A stretch of 64,000 bases of DNA from Actinomadura atramentaria DSM 43919. Its GTDB lineage: Bacteria; Actinomycetota; Actinomycetes; Streptosporangiales; Streptosporangiaceae. Position numbers and translations under genes: made by a program. A model generated the notes under the pieces. It had not been told where the DNA came from. It saw nothing but the letters and a program-made list of their open reading frames with translations, and ran no database searches. Positions 1-9,168 of the stretch are shown here, one piece after another (the first letter of the stretch is position 1; every line of letters begins with the position of its first letter). Location: assembly GCF_000381885.1 (NCBI RefSeq), contig NZ_KB907215.1, positions 116,454-180,453 on the forward strand, written 5' to 3'.

Positions 1-95
1 CACGGCACGGCACGGCACGGCACGGCACGGCACGGCACGGCACGGCACGGCACGGCACGGCACGGCACGGCACGGCACGGCACGGCACGGCACGG
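1..95. repeat. CACGG pentanucleotide tandem array
   Basis: Nineteen uninterrupted copies of the 5-bp unit CACGG run from the window edge to base 95, so the array may extend further left. It sits in an ORF-poor, extremely GC-rich spacer upstream of a kinase gene. A 5-bp unit would shift the reading frame with every copy, so it is unlikely to encode protein. Its function is unknown; slipped-strand expansion is the simplest origin. Confidence 0.95.
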
Positions 96-227
96 ACCGG
101 TCCAGCGCGGAGCGGCACGGCACGGCGCGGGGCGGCGCTGCCCAGGGCGGTCCAGGGCGGTCCAGGGCGGTCCGGAGGCAGCGCGCGGCGGGGCAGCGCG
201 GTTCGACCTGACCCGGTGCGCGCTACC

Positions 228-650
228 TGACCTGGCCCAGCTTGACCCGATTGGCACGACTCCCGCGCCCCGCACGGCCCTCTAAAGCGCGGCCCGGCGT
301 GGTCCGGCGCCGCACGACCCGGCACGGCACGGGGTAGCGCGCGGCGGAGCGGTGCGCTCGGGAACGCGCGGCCCGGTCCGGCACGGCCTGCGCGGTATGG
401 CGCGACCTGACCGACCGGGCAGAGCGCCATCTGATCTGGACCGAATCGGCGCAGTCCCCACGCCCCAACGCGGCCCCGCAGGGCCCGGCGTGGCGGTCCG
501 ACGCGGGGCCGCGCGGGGCAGCGCACGGCGGGCCGCGCGGCTCGGTATGAGCCGACCCGGCAGACCGCTACCTGACCGGGCCGAGCCTGCCCCGACTTGG
601 CGCGGACCTCGCGCCCCGACGCGGCCCGCACGGTTCGGGGCGGGATGGCA
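228..650. repeat. Three degenerate long direct repeats in non-coding spacer
   Basis: A diverged block recurs about every 150-200 bp, starting near 228, 427 and 569. It has the pattern CTACCTGACC-GGCC-AGC-TG-CCCGA followed by CGCCCC-ACGCGGCCC. The copies carry many substitutions and small indels and have no conserved reading frame. This stretch (96-912) contains no supportable gene. It looks like an old decaying tandem duplication. Confidence 0.55.
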
Positions 651-654
651 CGGC

Positions 655-730
655 GCGGAGCGGCACGGCACGGCACGGCGCGGAGCGGCACGGCACGGCG
701 CGGAGCGGCACGGCACGGCGCGGAGCGGCC
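655..730. repeat. 20-bp tandem repeat (CGGAGCGGCACGGCACGGCG)
   Basis: Three full copies and flanking partial copies of a 20-bp unit are present. The unit itself contains the CACGG pentamer found at the window edge. It ends about 180 bp before the kinase start. It is non-coding on both strands as far as I can see, and the role is unknown. Confidence 0.85.
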
Positions 731-912
731 GGGGTGGGGGATGGGTGGGTGGTTCTTCGGTCGTGGGTCGGGGCGCGCGGGCGTGTGTATGGCGGCGATC
801 GGGTGGGGGCGCTTAGAGTACGGCGTTGTCTGTTTGTCAGTGCGCGGTCGTCGTGCCTGTTCGCCGGGTGAGCGTCCTGGGCGGGCGGTGCGGTCCCCGG
901 GGTGGAGGCGCG

Positions 913-2616
913 GTGCGGGTGCTCGCTGGTCGGTACGAGCTGGAGCGGGAACTCGGATCGGGCGGCATGGGCGCCGTCTACCGCGCGGTGGACCGCGAGC
1001 TGGAACGGGCGGTGGCCGTCAAGGTCCTCTCCGAGCAACTGGCGCGGCAGCCCGGGTTCCTCGCCCGGTTCCAGCGCGAGGCGCGCGTGGCGGCGGGGCT
1101 GTCCCATCCGCATCTCGTCGTCGTGCATGACGTCGGGCAGGACGTCACCGGCGAACACCCCGTGCCCTACCTGGTGATGGAACTCGTGCAGGGACGCACC
1201 CTCGCCGAGATCCTGCGCGGCGGACCGCTCGCGCCGGACCGGGCGGCGGCCGTGGTGCTGGACGTCCTGGACGCTTTGGAGCACTGCCACGCCAAGGGCG
1301 TCGTCCACCGCGACATCAAACCCGCCAACATCATGCTGGACGAGTCCGGATCGCGCCCGGTCGTGAAGGTGATGGACTTCGGCATCGCCCGGCTGCTGTC
1401 CGAGGAGGCCACCCGGCTCACCGCCACCGGCATGCTGATCGGCACGCCCGCCTACCTCTCACCCGAGCAGGCCGACGGACGACCCGTCCTCCCGGCCTCC
1501 GACCTGTACTCGCTCGGCTGCGTCCTCTACGAACTGCTGACCGGGCGGCCGCCGTTCGCGGGCGGGAACCCCGCCGGGGTGCTGATGGGCCATCTCCTGC
1601 GGACGCCCCCGGCCCCGTCCACGCTCCGCGCCGAGCTGCCGCCCGTCTGGGACCAGGTGATCCTGTCGGCGCTGGCCAAGGACCCGCAGGAGCGCTACGC
1701 CACCGCCGCCGACATGCGCGCCGCGCTGCTGGACGCGCTCGGACCGGCCACGGAACCGACCACCGCGACCTGGGACCGGATTCCCCGGCGGTCCGCCGTC
1801 CCCGCGCAGCGCCTCCCACCGGACGACGAACCACCGCCGACGACGCCCGGAACGGGCCAACCCTCGGCGCACCCGTCGCAAACGGCCCCACCGGGCACCC
1901 CGCCCCCGGCCTATTCGCCCCAGGCGGGCCAGCCTCCCGTGTACCCTCCCCAGGCGGGCGGCCTTCCGGCGTCACCACGCCGGACGGCCCCGCCTGCGGC
2001 GGCGACGGTCGCGACCGGCCTGTCGGCGGCTCTGGAACGCCGGTCGGACGGCCTTGCGCGGGCCGCGGCCGTGCTGGCCGCCATCGGCTTCATCCTGTAT
2101 CTCCGCGCCCTCTCCTTCGAGCGGCTGTCGCCGATGGACGCGCCGCCCTTCACGCTCTTCTTCCCGCTGATGACCGCGTGCTCCGCGGCGATCCTCAACC
2201 GGCGCGCCCGCCTACCGGCCGCCGCGGCGGTCTTCGGCTCCACGCCCGGCTGGACGTACCTGCTGGTGATCTACGCGGACCGGATCGAGCGCGACCCCTG
2301 GTTCTTCGCGATGTCCGTGCTGGCCGTGGCCATGTGCGCGACGGCGGGCGCGGTCGCGATCGGCGACGGCCTGACCACGAGCCCCGCCCGGCTCGCCCTG
2401 GGCCTGGCGGCTCCGGCGGCCGTCCTCAGCATCCCCTTCATCCTCTGGGGCCTCCCGCCGGGCGACTACGCCGCCGCCGTGATCCTCGCCTGCGTCCTGG
2501 GCGTGCTCGTGCTGGGCCTCTCCGCGTGCTTCCGGACCCGCCCCGCCGTGACGGCCGCAGTGGCGGGCGCGCTGACGTTCATGGTGACGTTCGCGGTACT
2601 GCCGAGCATCAGCTGA
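913..2616 (+). CDS. Membrane Ser/Thr protein kinase (PknB-type kinase domain, polytopic C-terminus)
   Basis: Predicted Hanks-type kinase of 567 aa. The N-terminal ~270 residues hold every core motif: glycine loop GSGGMGAVY (15-23), catalytic Lys37, HRD with Asp134 as catalytic base, DFG with Asp155, and YLSPEQ in place of APE. A Pro-rich linker (about 285-375) leads to a C-terminal region with roughly six or seven hydrophobic helices. It has no PASTA or other extracellular sensor repeats, so sensing may occur within the membrane domain. The GTG at 913 was chosen because a good ribosome site (GGGTGGAGG) lies just upstream and the kinase fold begins immediately. An upstream in-frame start at 826 would add 29 unneeded residues. 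The gene is monocistronic and faces gpmA. Its substrates cannot be inferred. Confidence 0.93.
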   Translation: MRVLAGRYELERELGSGGMGAVYRAVDRELERAVAVKVLSEQLARQPGFLARFQREARVAAGLSHPHLVVVHDVGQDVTGEHPVPYLVMELVQGRTLAEILRGGPLAPDRAAAVVLDVLDALEHCHAKGVVHRDIKPANIMLDESGSRPVVKVMDFGIARLLSEEATRLTATGMLIGTPAYLSPEQADGRPVLPASDLYSLGCVLYELLTGRPPFAGGNPAGVLMGHLLRTPPAPSTLRAELPPVWDQVILSALAKDPQERYATAADMRAALLDALGPATEPTTATWDRIPRRSAVPAQRLPPDDEPPPTTPGTGQPSAHPSQTAPPGTPPPAYSPQAGQPPVYPPQAGGLPASPRRTAPPAAATVATGLSAALERRSDGLARAAAVLAAIGFILYLRALSFERLSPMDAPPFTLFFPLMTACSAAILNRRARLPAAAAVFGSTPGWTYLLVIYADRIERDPWFFAMSVLAVAMCATAGAVAIGDGLTTSPARLALGLAAPAAVLSIPFILWGLPPGDYAAAVILACVLGVLVLGLSACFRTRPAVTAAVAGALTFMVTFAVLPSIS

Positions 2617-2650
2617 GGCCTAGCCACCCCGACTGGACGACCACGAACGT

Positions 2651-2738
2651 CAAACAGCACGAGCGCACTGACCGCTGCGCAACGACGCCGAAGGCGAGCT
2701 TCCGACGAAAGATCGCAACACGACGCCGCACGCGCGCC
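2651..2738 (+). repeat. Dispersed repeat, copy A (diverged)
   Basis: This intergenic segment matches the central part of the repeats at 23081-23224 and 43279-43433. The matching core is GACGCCGAAGGCGAGCTTC (2684-2702), followed by AGATCGC-A-ACGA-GCCGC (2710-2729). The left hairpin arm has decayed here. Its loop (GACGCCGAAGGCGA) has the same orientation as in the 43-kb copy. It lies downstream of the leftward gpmA gene, as the other copies lie downstream of leftward genes. Confidence 0.6.
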
Positions 2739-2825
2739 AGCCCCCACCGGATGCGAGCGGCAGCATGAACGCACCGCACCGCACCGCACCACGCCGCCCC
2801 GTGCGGCCCTGCCCGTGTCACGCAA

Positions 2826-2875
2826 ACGCGCGGCCCACGCCGCGCGCCGTCGGGCTCGCGGCGTGGGCCGCGCGT
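2826..2875. terminator. Perfect 19-bp hairpin between convergent genes
   Basis: The arm ACGCGCGGCCCACGCCGCG (2826-2844) is exactly complementary to 2857-2875, with a 12-nt loop. It lies 14 bp past the gpmA stop on the minus strand and 210 bp past the kinase stop on the plus strand. There is no strong U-tract, as is common for actinobacterial terminators. It probably ends gpmA transcription and can act in both directions. Confidence 0.8.
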
Positions 2876-2889
2876 GAAGACCTCTACTC

Positions 2890-3699
2890 CTACTTCTTCT
2901 TGCGGCCCTTGCGGGCGTCGAGCTTGCTCTCCGCCTTCTTGACGCCGGCCTTCGCCGGGCCGCCCTGGTTCTTGACGGCCTCGATCGCGGCCTTCGCGGC
3001 CTGCGGGTCGAGGTACTCGCCACCGCGCTTGAGCGGCGCGAAGTCGTCGTCCAGCTCGTACACCAGCGGGATGCCCGTGGGGATGTTCAGCTCCGAGATC
3101 GCGTCGTCGGAGATGTCGTCCAGGTGCTTCACCAGCGCCCGCAGCGAGTTGCCGTGCGCGGTGACGAGCACGGTGCGCCCGGCGGCGAGGTCCGGGACGA
3201 TCGCGTCGTACCAGTAGGGCAGGAGCCGGTCCACGACGTCCGCCAGGCACTCGGTGCGCGGGATCAGCTCGGACGGCAGCGACGCGTACCGCAGGTCGTT
3301 GACCTGGGACAGCGGGTCGTCGTCCTTGATGGGCGGCGGCGGGGTGTCGTAGGACCGCCGCCACGTCATGAACTGGTCGTCGCCGTACTCCTCGCGCGTC
3401 TGGGCCTTGTTCTTGCCCTGCAGCGCGCCGTAGTGGCGCTCGTTGAGCCGCCAGGAGCGGCGGACGTCGATCCACGACAGGTCCGCGACGTCCAGCGCGA
3501 TCTCGGCCGTGCGGATGGCCCGCTTCAGCAGCGAGGTGTGGACGACGTCGGGCGTCAGGTCCGCGTCGAGCAGGAGGTCGCCGCCGCGCGTCGCCTCCCC
3601 CTCGCCCTTCGCGGACAGGTCGACGTCCACCCAGCCGGTGAACAGTCCCTCCGCGTTCCACACGCTTTCGCCATGCCGGAGCAATACCAGGGTCGCCAT
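2890..3699 (-). CDS. gpmA: 2,3-bisphosphoglycerate-dependent phosphoglycerate mutase
   Basis: This enzyme interconverts 3- and 2-phosphoglycerate in glycolysis. The 269-aa product opens with the RHGE motif, with the phospho-accepting His at residue 9. It continues with the family's [10 protein letters not shown] segment, WRLNERHYG and the second catalytic His in [16 protein letters not shown]. Length is normal for dPGM (about 250). The C-terminus carries a Lys-rich extension ending in RKGRKKK. It is the last gene of a leftward run mshA-YbjN-gpmA, 45 bp after the YbjN gene. The same neighbours occur in mycobacteria (mshA, YbjN protein, gpm1). A strong hairpin follows. Confidence 0.97.
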   Translation of the reverse strand: MATLVLLRHGESVWNAEGLFTGWVDVDLSAKGEGEATRGGDLLLDADLTPDVVHTSLLKRAIRTAEIALDVADLSWIDVRRSWRLNERHYGALQGKNKAQTREEYGDDQFMTWRRSYDTPPPPIKDDDPLSQVNDLRYASLPSELIPRTECLADVVDRLLPYWYDAIVPDLAAGRTVLVTAHGNSLRALVKHLDDISDDAISELNIPTGIPLVYELDDDFAPLKRGGEYLDPQAAKAAIEAVKNQGGPAKAGVKKAESKLDARKGRKKK

Positions 3700-3744
3700 G
3701 CCGGTAAGCCTAGCGGTGCGCGCCGGAAGGCCCGCAGGGCCGGG

Positions 3745-4248
3745 TCAGCGGTTGGCGGGATCGGCGAAGGACGCGAAGGCGCGCAGGTTGGCGAGGCTTT
3801 CGCCGCGCTTGGCGCGCCAGTCCCACTCCTTCTGGATGGCGGTCTTGAAGCCGCGTTCGAGGGCCTTGTCGAAGTTCTCGTCGGAGTAGGTGAGGACGCA
3901 GCCGAGCAGCCGGTCGATCTCGTCGGCGCTGACGGACGCGAGCGGCACGCGCCCGACGATGTAGACGTCCCCGACCTCGTCCAGCGAGAACGCCATCCCG
4001 TACATGCGGCCGTTCTTCTCCAGCAGGAACCGGTAGAAGTCGGCGTGGTTCTCGTCGGGGCGGCGGCAGAAGAACGCCTCGACGTGCAGGCTGTGCTCGC
4101 CGACGATCAGCCACGTCATGGTGGCGAGCTTGTGCTGCCCGGGGAGCTTGACGAAGAACGCGTCGCTGCGCGGGCGCTCGTACTCCAGTTCGGCGGCGCG
4201 CAGGGCGTCCTCGATGGTGGCGACGATGTCCTCGGTGCTGCGGGTCAT
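3745..4248 (-). CDS. YbjN domain-containing protein
   Basis: A 167-aa soluble protein of the YbjN (Pfam YbjN) type. In actinobacteria this family is regularly encoded next to mshA, and it resembles type III secretion chaperone folds. No catalytic motif is visible. Its ATG overlaps the mshA stop by four bases (ATGA), so the two are translationally coupled. I infer a function linked to mycothiol-producing cells, but no reaction is known to me. The upstream part of the same reading frame on this strand overlaps mshA and is not coding. Confidence 0.85.
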   Translation of the reverse strand: MTRSTEDIVATIEDALRAAELEYERPRSDAFFVKLPGQHKLATMTWLIVGEHSLHVEAFFCRRPDENHADFYRFLLEKNGRMYGMAFSLDEVGDVYIVGRVPLASVSADEIDRLLGCVLTYSDENFDKALERGFKTAIQKEWDWRAKRGESLANLRAFASFADPANR

Positions 4249-5540
4249 GCCGTGGCCTCCGCGGGGATCGGGGTCGGGGACGGGGCGGCGACGCGGCCGA
4301 CCACCGCACCGGTATACACCTGGAGCAGCCGGTCCACGGTGGCGTCCCAGCCGAAGTCGCGGGCGTGCCGGACGGCGCCGCGCGCGAGCCGGACGCGCCG
4401 CGCCGGGTCGTCGTGCAGGCCGCGCAGGACGGCGGCGTACGCGGCCGGGTCGTGGCCGCGCACCAGGACGCCGGAGTCGCCGTCGCGGACGGCCGTCCGC
4501 AGCCCGCCGACGGACGCGGCGACGACGGGCGTCCCGCACGCCTGCGACTCGACGGCGACGAGCCCGAACGACTCGTTGTGCGACGGGACGACGGTGATGT
4601 CGGCGGCCCGGTACCAGTCGGCCAGCTCCGCCTGCGGGCACGGCGGCTCGAACCGGACGACGTCGTCGATGCCGAGGTGCGCCGCGAGGTTCTGCAGCTC
4701 GCGCGGGCGGCACCGGCCGCTCCCGGACGGCCCCCCGACGACGGCGACGACGAGCCGGGACCGCAGCGCCGGATCGTCGGCGAGCATCCGCGCGACGGCG
4801 CGCAGCAGCACATCCGGGGCTTTGAGCGGCTGGATGCGTCCGACGAACAGCAGCACGGTCGCGTCCGGCGGCAGCCCCAGCCGGGCGCGCACCGCGCCGG
4901 GCTCGGCCGCGGGCCGGAAGACGCCGAGGTCCACGCCGGGGCTGACCGTCGCGACGCGCGACGGGTCCGCGCCGTACAGGCCGATGAGGTCGCGCGCCTC
5001 CTCCGCGGTGTTGGCGACGAGCCGGTCCGCGGACTCCACGACCTGCTCCTCGCCCAGGACGCGCTCGGCGGGCTCGGGCTTGTCGCCCTCCGCGAGCGCG
5101 GCGTTCTTCACCTTCGCCATCGTGTGCATCGAGTGGACGAGCGGCACGCCCCACCGCGCCTTCGCCGCCCACCCGGCCTGCCCCGACAGCCAGTAGTGCG
5201 TGTGCAGGAGGTCGTAGTGCCCCGGCTCGTGGGACGCCTCGGCGCGCAGCACGGCCGAGGTGAACCCGCAGAGCTGGCGCGGCAGCTCGCCCTTGTCCAG
5301 TTCCTCGAACGGCCCGGCGACGACGTTGCGGACGAGCACGCCCGGCGCGAGTTCGGCGACGGGCGGCAGCGCGCGGGAGGTGGCGCGGGTGAACACGTCC
5401 ACCTCGATGCCGCGGGCGGCCAGCCGTTTGGCGACCTCGACGATGTAGACGTTCATCCCGCCCGCGTCGCCCGTTCCGGGCTGGTCCAGCGGCGATGTGT
5501 GGACGCTGATCGTCGCGATCCGGCTGATTCGACCCGACAC
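4245..5540 (-). CDS. mshA: D-inositol-3-phosphate glycosyltransferase (mycothiol biosynthesis)
   Basis: MshA transfers GlcNAc from UDP-GlcNAc to inositol 3-phosphate, the first step of mycothiol synthesis. The 431-aa product has the N-terminal [19 protein letters not shown] signature, the central [13 protein letters not shown] stretch of GT4 enzymes and the C-terminal [10 protein letters not shown] motif that carries the two acidic residues of GT-B retaining enzymes. The GTG start at 5540 is preceded by GGAGG at good spacing; homologues begin just before the [10 protein letters not shown] segment. It diverges from an SDR gene across 106 bp, which must hold both promoters. It is coupled to the YbjN gene by an ATGA overlap. 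Confidence 0.96.
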   Translation of the reverse strand: MSGRISRIATISVHTSPLDQPGTGDAGGMNVYIVEVAKRLAARGIEVDVFTRATSRALPPVAELAPGVLVRNVVAGPFEELDKGELPRQLCGFTSAVLRAEASHEPGHYDLLHTHYWLSGQAGWAAKARWGVPLVHSMHTMAKVKNAALAEGDKPEPAERVLGEEQVVESADRLVANTAEEARDLIGLYGADPSRVATVSPGVDLGVFRPAAEPGAVRARLGLPPDATVLLFVGRIQPLKAPDVLLRAVARMLADDPALRSRLVVAVVGGPSGSGRCRPRELQNLAAHLGIDDVVRFEPPCPQAELADWYRAADITVVPSHNESFGLVAVESQACGTPVVAASVGGLRTAVRDGDSGVLVRGHDPAAYAAVLRGLHDDPARRVRLARGAVRHARDFGWDATVDRLLQVYTGAVVGRVAAPSPTPIPAEATA

Positions 5541-5646
5541 CGGGACACCACCTCCGGTAGTGCAACCTATCCGCCCGGCCCGTGTGTTCCCCGCCCAACC
5601 CGGGCCGGATGTGCCCGTCCGGCCCTTCCCTGGGAAACTGGGTTTC

Positions 5647-6405
5647 ATGCGCAGAACGGCGGTCATCACGGGTGCGAGCAGCGGGATCGGCGCGGCGACG
5701 GTGCGCCGGCTGGCGGCTGAGGGGTTCAACGTCGTGCTGGCGGCGCGCCGCCGCGACCGGCTGGACGCGCTCGCCGCCGAGATCAGCGGGGGCACGCCGG
5801 GCGTCGGGAAGGTCGCGGCCGTCACGCTGGACGTGACGGACCAGGCGTCGGTGGACGCGCTCGCCGCGGCCGTCGACTCCTGCCACGTCCTGGTCAACAA
5901 CGCGGGCGGGGCGGTCGGGCTGGAGCCCGTCGCGGACGCCGACCCCGAGGACTGGCGGACGATGTACGAGACGAACGTCCTCGGGCTCCTGCGCGTCACC
6001 AAGGCGCTGCTGCCGAAGATGATCGCGGCCGGTTCCGGGCACGTGGTGAACATCACGTCACTGGCCGGGCACGTCCCGTACGAGGGCGGCGCGGGGTACA
6101 ACGCGGCCAAGCACGCGGCGTACGCGGTGAACGAGGTCATGCGGCTGGAACTCGTCGCGGAGCCGGTGCGCGTCACGGAGATCGCGCCGGGGCTGGTGAA
6201 GACGGAGGAGTTCAGCCTCGTCCGGTTCAAGGGCGACGCGGAACGGGCCGAGGTGCCTTATCAGGGCGTTCCGGAACCGCTCGTCGCGGACGACGTCGCG
6301 GACTGCGTCGCGTGGGCCGTCACGCGGCCCGAGCACGTCAACATCGACCGGATCGACGTGCAGCCGCGCGTCCAGGCCGCCCCCTACAAGCTGCACCGGG
6401 TCTGA
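5647..6405 (+). CDS. SDR family NAD(P)-dependent oxidoreductase
   Basis: A classical short-chain dehydrogenase of 252 aa. It has the cofactor motif TGASSGIG (8-15), the NNAG motif, and the catalytic triad Ser138, Tyr151 and Lys155 (Y-N-A-A-K). It resembles YdfG-type 3-hydroxy acid/serine dehydrogenases in length and in the PGLVKTEEF region, but the substrate cannot be fixed from sequence. The ATG at 5647 directly begins the Rossmann strand. The gene diverges from mshA and is followed 78 bp later by the PEP-utilising enzyme in the same direction. Confidence 0.92.
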   Translation: MRRTAVITGASSGIGAATVRRLAAEGFNVVLAARRRDRLDALAAEISGGTPGVGKVAAVTLDVTDQASVDALAAAVDSCHVLVNNAGGAVGLEPVADADPEDWRTMYETNVLGLLRVTKALLPKMIAAGSGHVVNITSLAGHVPYEGGAGYNAAKHAAYAVNEVMRLELVAEPVRVTEIAPGLVKTEEFSLVRFKGDAERAEVPYQGVPEPLVADDVADCVAWAVTRPEHVNIDRIDVQPRVQAAPYKLHRV

Positions 6406-6483
6406 CCGGCCGCGACTCAATCCCGCGACGCCGGGTACGTCCCCCGCATGGCAGGCCGTTCGCAGGCCACAGGGGGGTTGGAC

Positions 6484-8985
6484 ATGGCTGAGACGTGGGA
6501 GCGGGACTGGGAGCGCGAGCTGGTGCTGCCGCTCGCCGACCCGGACGCGACCGACGCCGCGCGGGTCGGCGCGAAGGGCGCGTCGCTGGCGCGGATGGCC
6601 GAGGCGGGACTGCGCGTGCCCGCCGGGTTCCACGTGACGGCGAAGGCGTACCGGCGGTTCGTGGAGGAGTCCGGCATCGGGGACCAGATCCTCGCGGCGG
6701 TCGCCGAGTGCGGCCCGGACGAGGCCGAGGCGCGCATCTTCGAGCTGTTCGCCGCGCACGAGCCCGGCACGGAGCTGCGCGGCGCGGTCCGGTGGGCGTA
6801 CGCCGACCTCGGCGACCGGGAGCACGCCGTCGCGGTGCGCGCGTCCGCGACGGCCGACGACCTGGAGGGCCTGGCGTTCTCCGGACGGCACGTCACGCAG
6901 CTCGGCCTGCGCGGCGACCAGGCGCTGCTGGAGGCGGTCCGGCGCGTGTGGGCGTCGCTGTGGACGGCGCGGGCGATCAACTACCGGGAGCGCGCGGGGC
7001 TCCGGCACGACCAGGCCGCGATGGCGGTCGTCGTGCAGTCGATGCTGGAGCCGGAGTCGTCGGGGTCGCTGTTCTCGGTCGCGCCGATGACGGAGATCCC
7101 GGACCAGACGATGATCACGGCGGTGCGGGGGTCGGGCGGCGCGAAGGCGGAAGGGCTCGTCTTGGACCGCGGGACCGCGCGCCTCGAGGGACGCCGCTCG
7201 CCGGGCAAGCAGGTGCTCACGTCGTCGCAGGCGTCGGAGCTGGCGCGGCTCGGACTGCGCGTCGAGGAGATCTTCGGGCGGCCGGTCGCCGTCGCGTGGG
7301 CGCGGTACGAGGGCGTGCCGTGGCTGCTGCAGGCGCGGCCCATCGCCGGGCTCGGCGACACCGAGGTCTGGAACGACAGCATCGCCAGCGACGACGCGTG
7401 GAGCAACGCGGTGTTCGGCGAGGTCGTGCCGGACGTCATGACGCCCAGTACGTGGTCGCTCGGGCGGATCATCCTGAAGGCGGCGATGCCGATCGCCTCC
7501 GTCCCCGGATACCGCGCGTACGGCGTGATCGGCGGGCGGCTCTACCAGGACCTCAGCGTCACCGCCGCGATCCAGCACGCGTTCGGCCGCGCCGCCCCGC
7601 CCGGCGGGACGTTCGCGCGGCTGCCCGCCGACATGTCGATCGAGCCCGCCGCGCTGCCGCGCCGCAAGCTGCTGCGCACGCTCGGGCCGCTCGCCGCGCG
7701 GATGGCCGCGCGGTCGCGCGCGAACCGGCGGCGGCTGCCGCGGTTCCTGGACGAGGCGCGGGAGCGGTCGGAGGAGCTGCGCCGCCGGACCCGGGCCGCG
7801 GGGACGCCGGACGAGCTGATCCGGCTCTGGCACGACGACGTGCTGCCGCACGTCCTGACCTGCTCGTACATGCTGGAGGCGGCGGGCGGCGAACGCGCCG
7901 GGTCGCTGGCGGCCACGCACCGCGCCATCGCGCCCGTCGTCGGGGACGCGGACGCGGACCTGCTGCTCACCGGCGTCACCTCGCCGGACGGCGCGCCCGC
8001 CGCGACGCTCGGGCCCGTCGTCGGCCTCGCCCGCTACGCGCGGGGCGTCATCGGCCGCGACACCTACGCGCGGCGGTGGGGGCACCGCGGGCCGCACGAG
8101 TTCGAGCTGATGGCGGCTCGGCCCGCCGAGGACCCGGACTGGCCGGGATCGGTCACCGACTCGGCGCGCGCCGCGTCGTCCCTGCTGGACCAGCGCGCCG
8201 CCGCCCGGCGCGAGGCGTGGCGGCGGCTGCGCGAGCGGCATCCCGGGCAGGCGCCGCGCGTCTCCCGGCGGATCGGGCGGTTCGCGCGGGCGCAGTTCCA
8301 GCGGGAGGCGGCGCGGTCCGAACTCGTCCGGGCGATCTGGAACGTCCGGACGTGGCTGCTGCGCGCCGGGGAGCTGAGCGGCCACGGCGACGACCTGTTC
8401 TTCCTGCCGCTCGACGAGACCCTGGCCGTGCTCGCCGGGGACCGGCGGCCGCTCGACCGCGTCGAGACGCGGCGGCGCACCTACGACCGGTACCGGGCGC
8501 TGCCGCCGTACCCGACCGTCATCAAGGGGCGGTTCGACCCGTTCCTGTGGGCCGCCGACCCCGACCGCCGCACCGACGTCTACGACGGGCTGCGCGCCGC
8601 GCCGCCGGACGAGACCGGCGGGACGATCGCCGGGTTCGCCGGCTCCGCGGGCATCGCGGAGGGGCGCGTGCGGGTGCTGTCCGACCAGGAGCAGGGCGAC
8701 CAGCTCCGGGACGGGGAGATCATCGTGGCGACGGCCACGAACGTGGGCTGGTCGCCGCTGTTCGCGCGGGCGGCGGCGGTCGTCACCGACATCGGCGCGC
8801 CGCACGCCCACATGGTGATCGCCGCGCGCGAACTGGGCATCCCCGCGGTCGTCGGGACGGGGGACGCGACGATGCGGCTGCGCACGGGCGACGTGGTCCG
8901 CGTGGACGGCACGAACGGCCGCGTGGAGTTCCTGGCCCCGGGCGACGCCCGCCGCCGCGAGGAGGAACCGGTCGCCTCCGGCTGA
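6484..8985 (+). CDS. PEP synthase / rifampin phosphotransferase-like PEP-utilising enzyme
   Basis: An 833-aa protein with the architecture of pyruvate-phosphate dikinase relatives. Residues ~20-300 form the ATP-grasp (PPDK_N) domain. A long helical middle domain follows (~320-720). The C-terminal swivelling phosphohistidine domain has the motif GAPHAHMVIAARELGIPAVVG, with His776 at the phospho-accepting position. Such proteins either make PEP from pyruvate or phosphorylate a small molecule; the rifampin phosphotransferases have the same order and similar length. The PEP/pyruvate-binding barrel of true PEP synthase is absent, so I favour a small-molecule kinase of the latter kind. ATG 6484 was chosen over 6448 because AGGGGGG sits directly upstream of it. 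A strong terminator follows. Confidence 0.85.
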   Translation: MAETWERDWERELVLPLADPDATDAARVGAKGASLARMAEAGLRVPAGFHVTAKAYRRFVEESGIGDQILAAVAECGPDEAEARIFELFAAHEPGTELRGAVRWAYADLGDREHAVAVRASATADDLEGLAFSGRHVTQLGLRGDQALLEAVRRVWASLWTARAINYRERAGLRHDQAAMAVVVQSMLEPESSGSLFSVAPMTEIPDQTMITAVRGSGGAKAEGLVLDRGTARLEGRRSPGKQVLTSSQASELARLGLRVEEIFGRPVAVAWARYEGVPWLLQARPIAGLGDTEVWNDSIASDDAWSNAVFGEVVPDVMTPSTWSLGRIILKAAMPIASVPGYRAYGVIGGRLYQDLSVTAAIQHAFGRAAPPGGTFARLPADMSIEPAALPRRKLLRTLGPLAARMAARSRANRRRLPRFLDEARERSEELRRRTRAAGTPDELIRLWHDDVLPHVLTCSYMLEAAGGERAGSLAATHRAIAPVVGDADADLLLTGVTSPDGAPAATLGPVVGLARYARGVIGRDTYARRWGHRGPHEFELMAARPAEDPDWPGSVTDSARAASSLLDQRAAARREAWRRLRERHPGQAPRVSRRIGRFARAQFQREAARSELVRAIWNVRTWLLRAGELSGHGDDLFFLPLDETLAVLAGDRRPLDRVETRRRTYDRYRALPPYPTVIKGRFDPFLWAADPDRRTDVYDGLRAAPPDETGGTIAGFAGSAGIAEGRVRVLSDQEQGDQLRDGEIIVATATNVGWSPLFARAAAVVTDIGAPHAHMVIAARELGIPAVVGTGDATMRLRTGDVVRVDGTNGRVEFLAPGDARRREEEPVASG

Positions 8986-9104
8986 CCCCGGACACGCGCG
9001 GTGCGGCCCACCGCTCCACGACGGGCCACACCGCACTTGGGGCTCCCCAGATCAGCCCGCCACGCGCGCCCAGCCGCGCAGACCCGCGCGCACGCGGGCA
9101 CCAC

Positions 9105-9153
9105 ACGCGGGGCTGGTCGCCCGTCGCGGAGCGACGGGCGACCAGCCCCGCGT
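9105..9153. terminator. Perfect 23-bp hairpin, 3-nt loop, between convergent genes
   Basis: Bases 9105-9127 pair without mismatch to 9131-9153 around the loop GGA. The core is GGGCTGGTCGCCCGTCGC. It lies 120 bp past the PEP-enzyme stop and 16 bp past the stop of the leftward methyltransferase, so it can terminate both. It is an unusually long perfect stem. Confidence 0.88.
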
Positions 9154-9168
9154 TGGGATTGGCTTGGG

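Noticed and set aside
3124-5196. A 690-codon open frame on the plus strand over gpmA, YbjN and mshA
   Set aside because: It is the antisense shadow of three well-conserved minus-strand genes; its protein is Arg/Ala/Gly-rich and has no domain.
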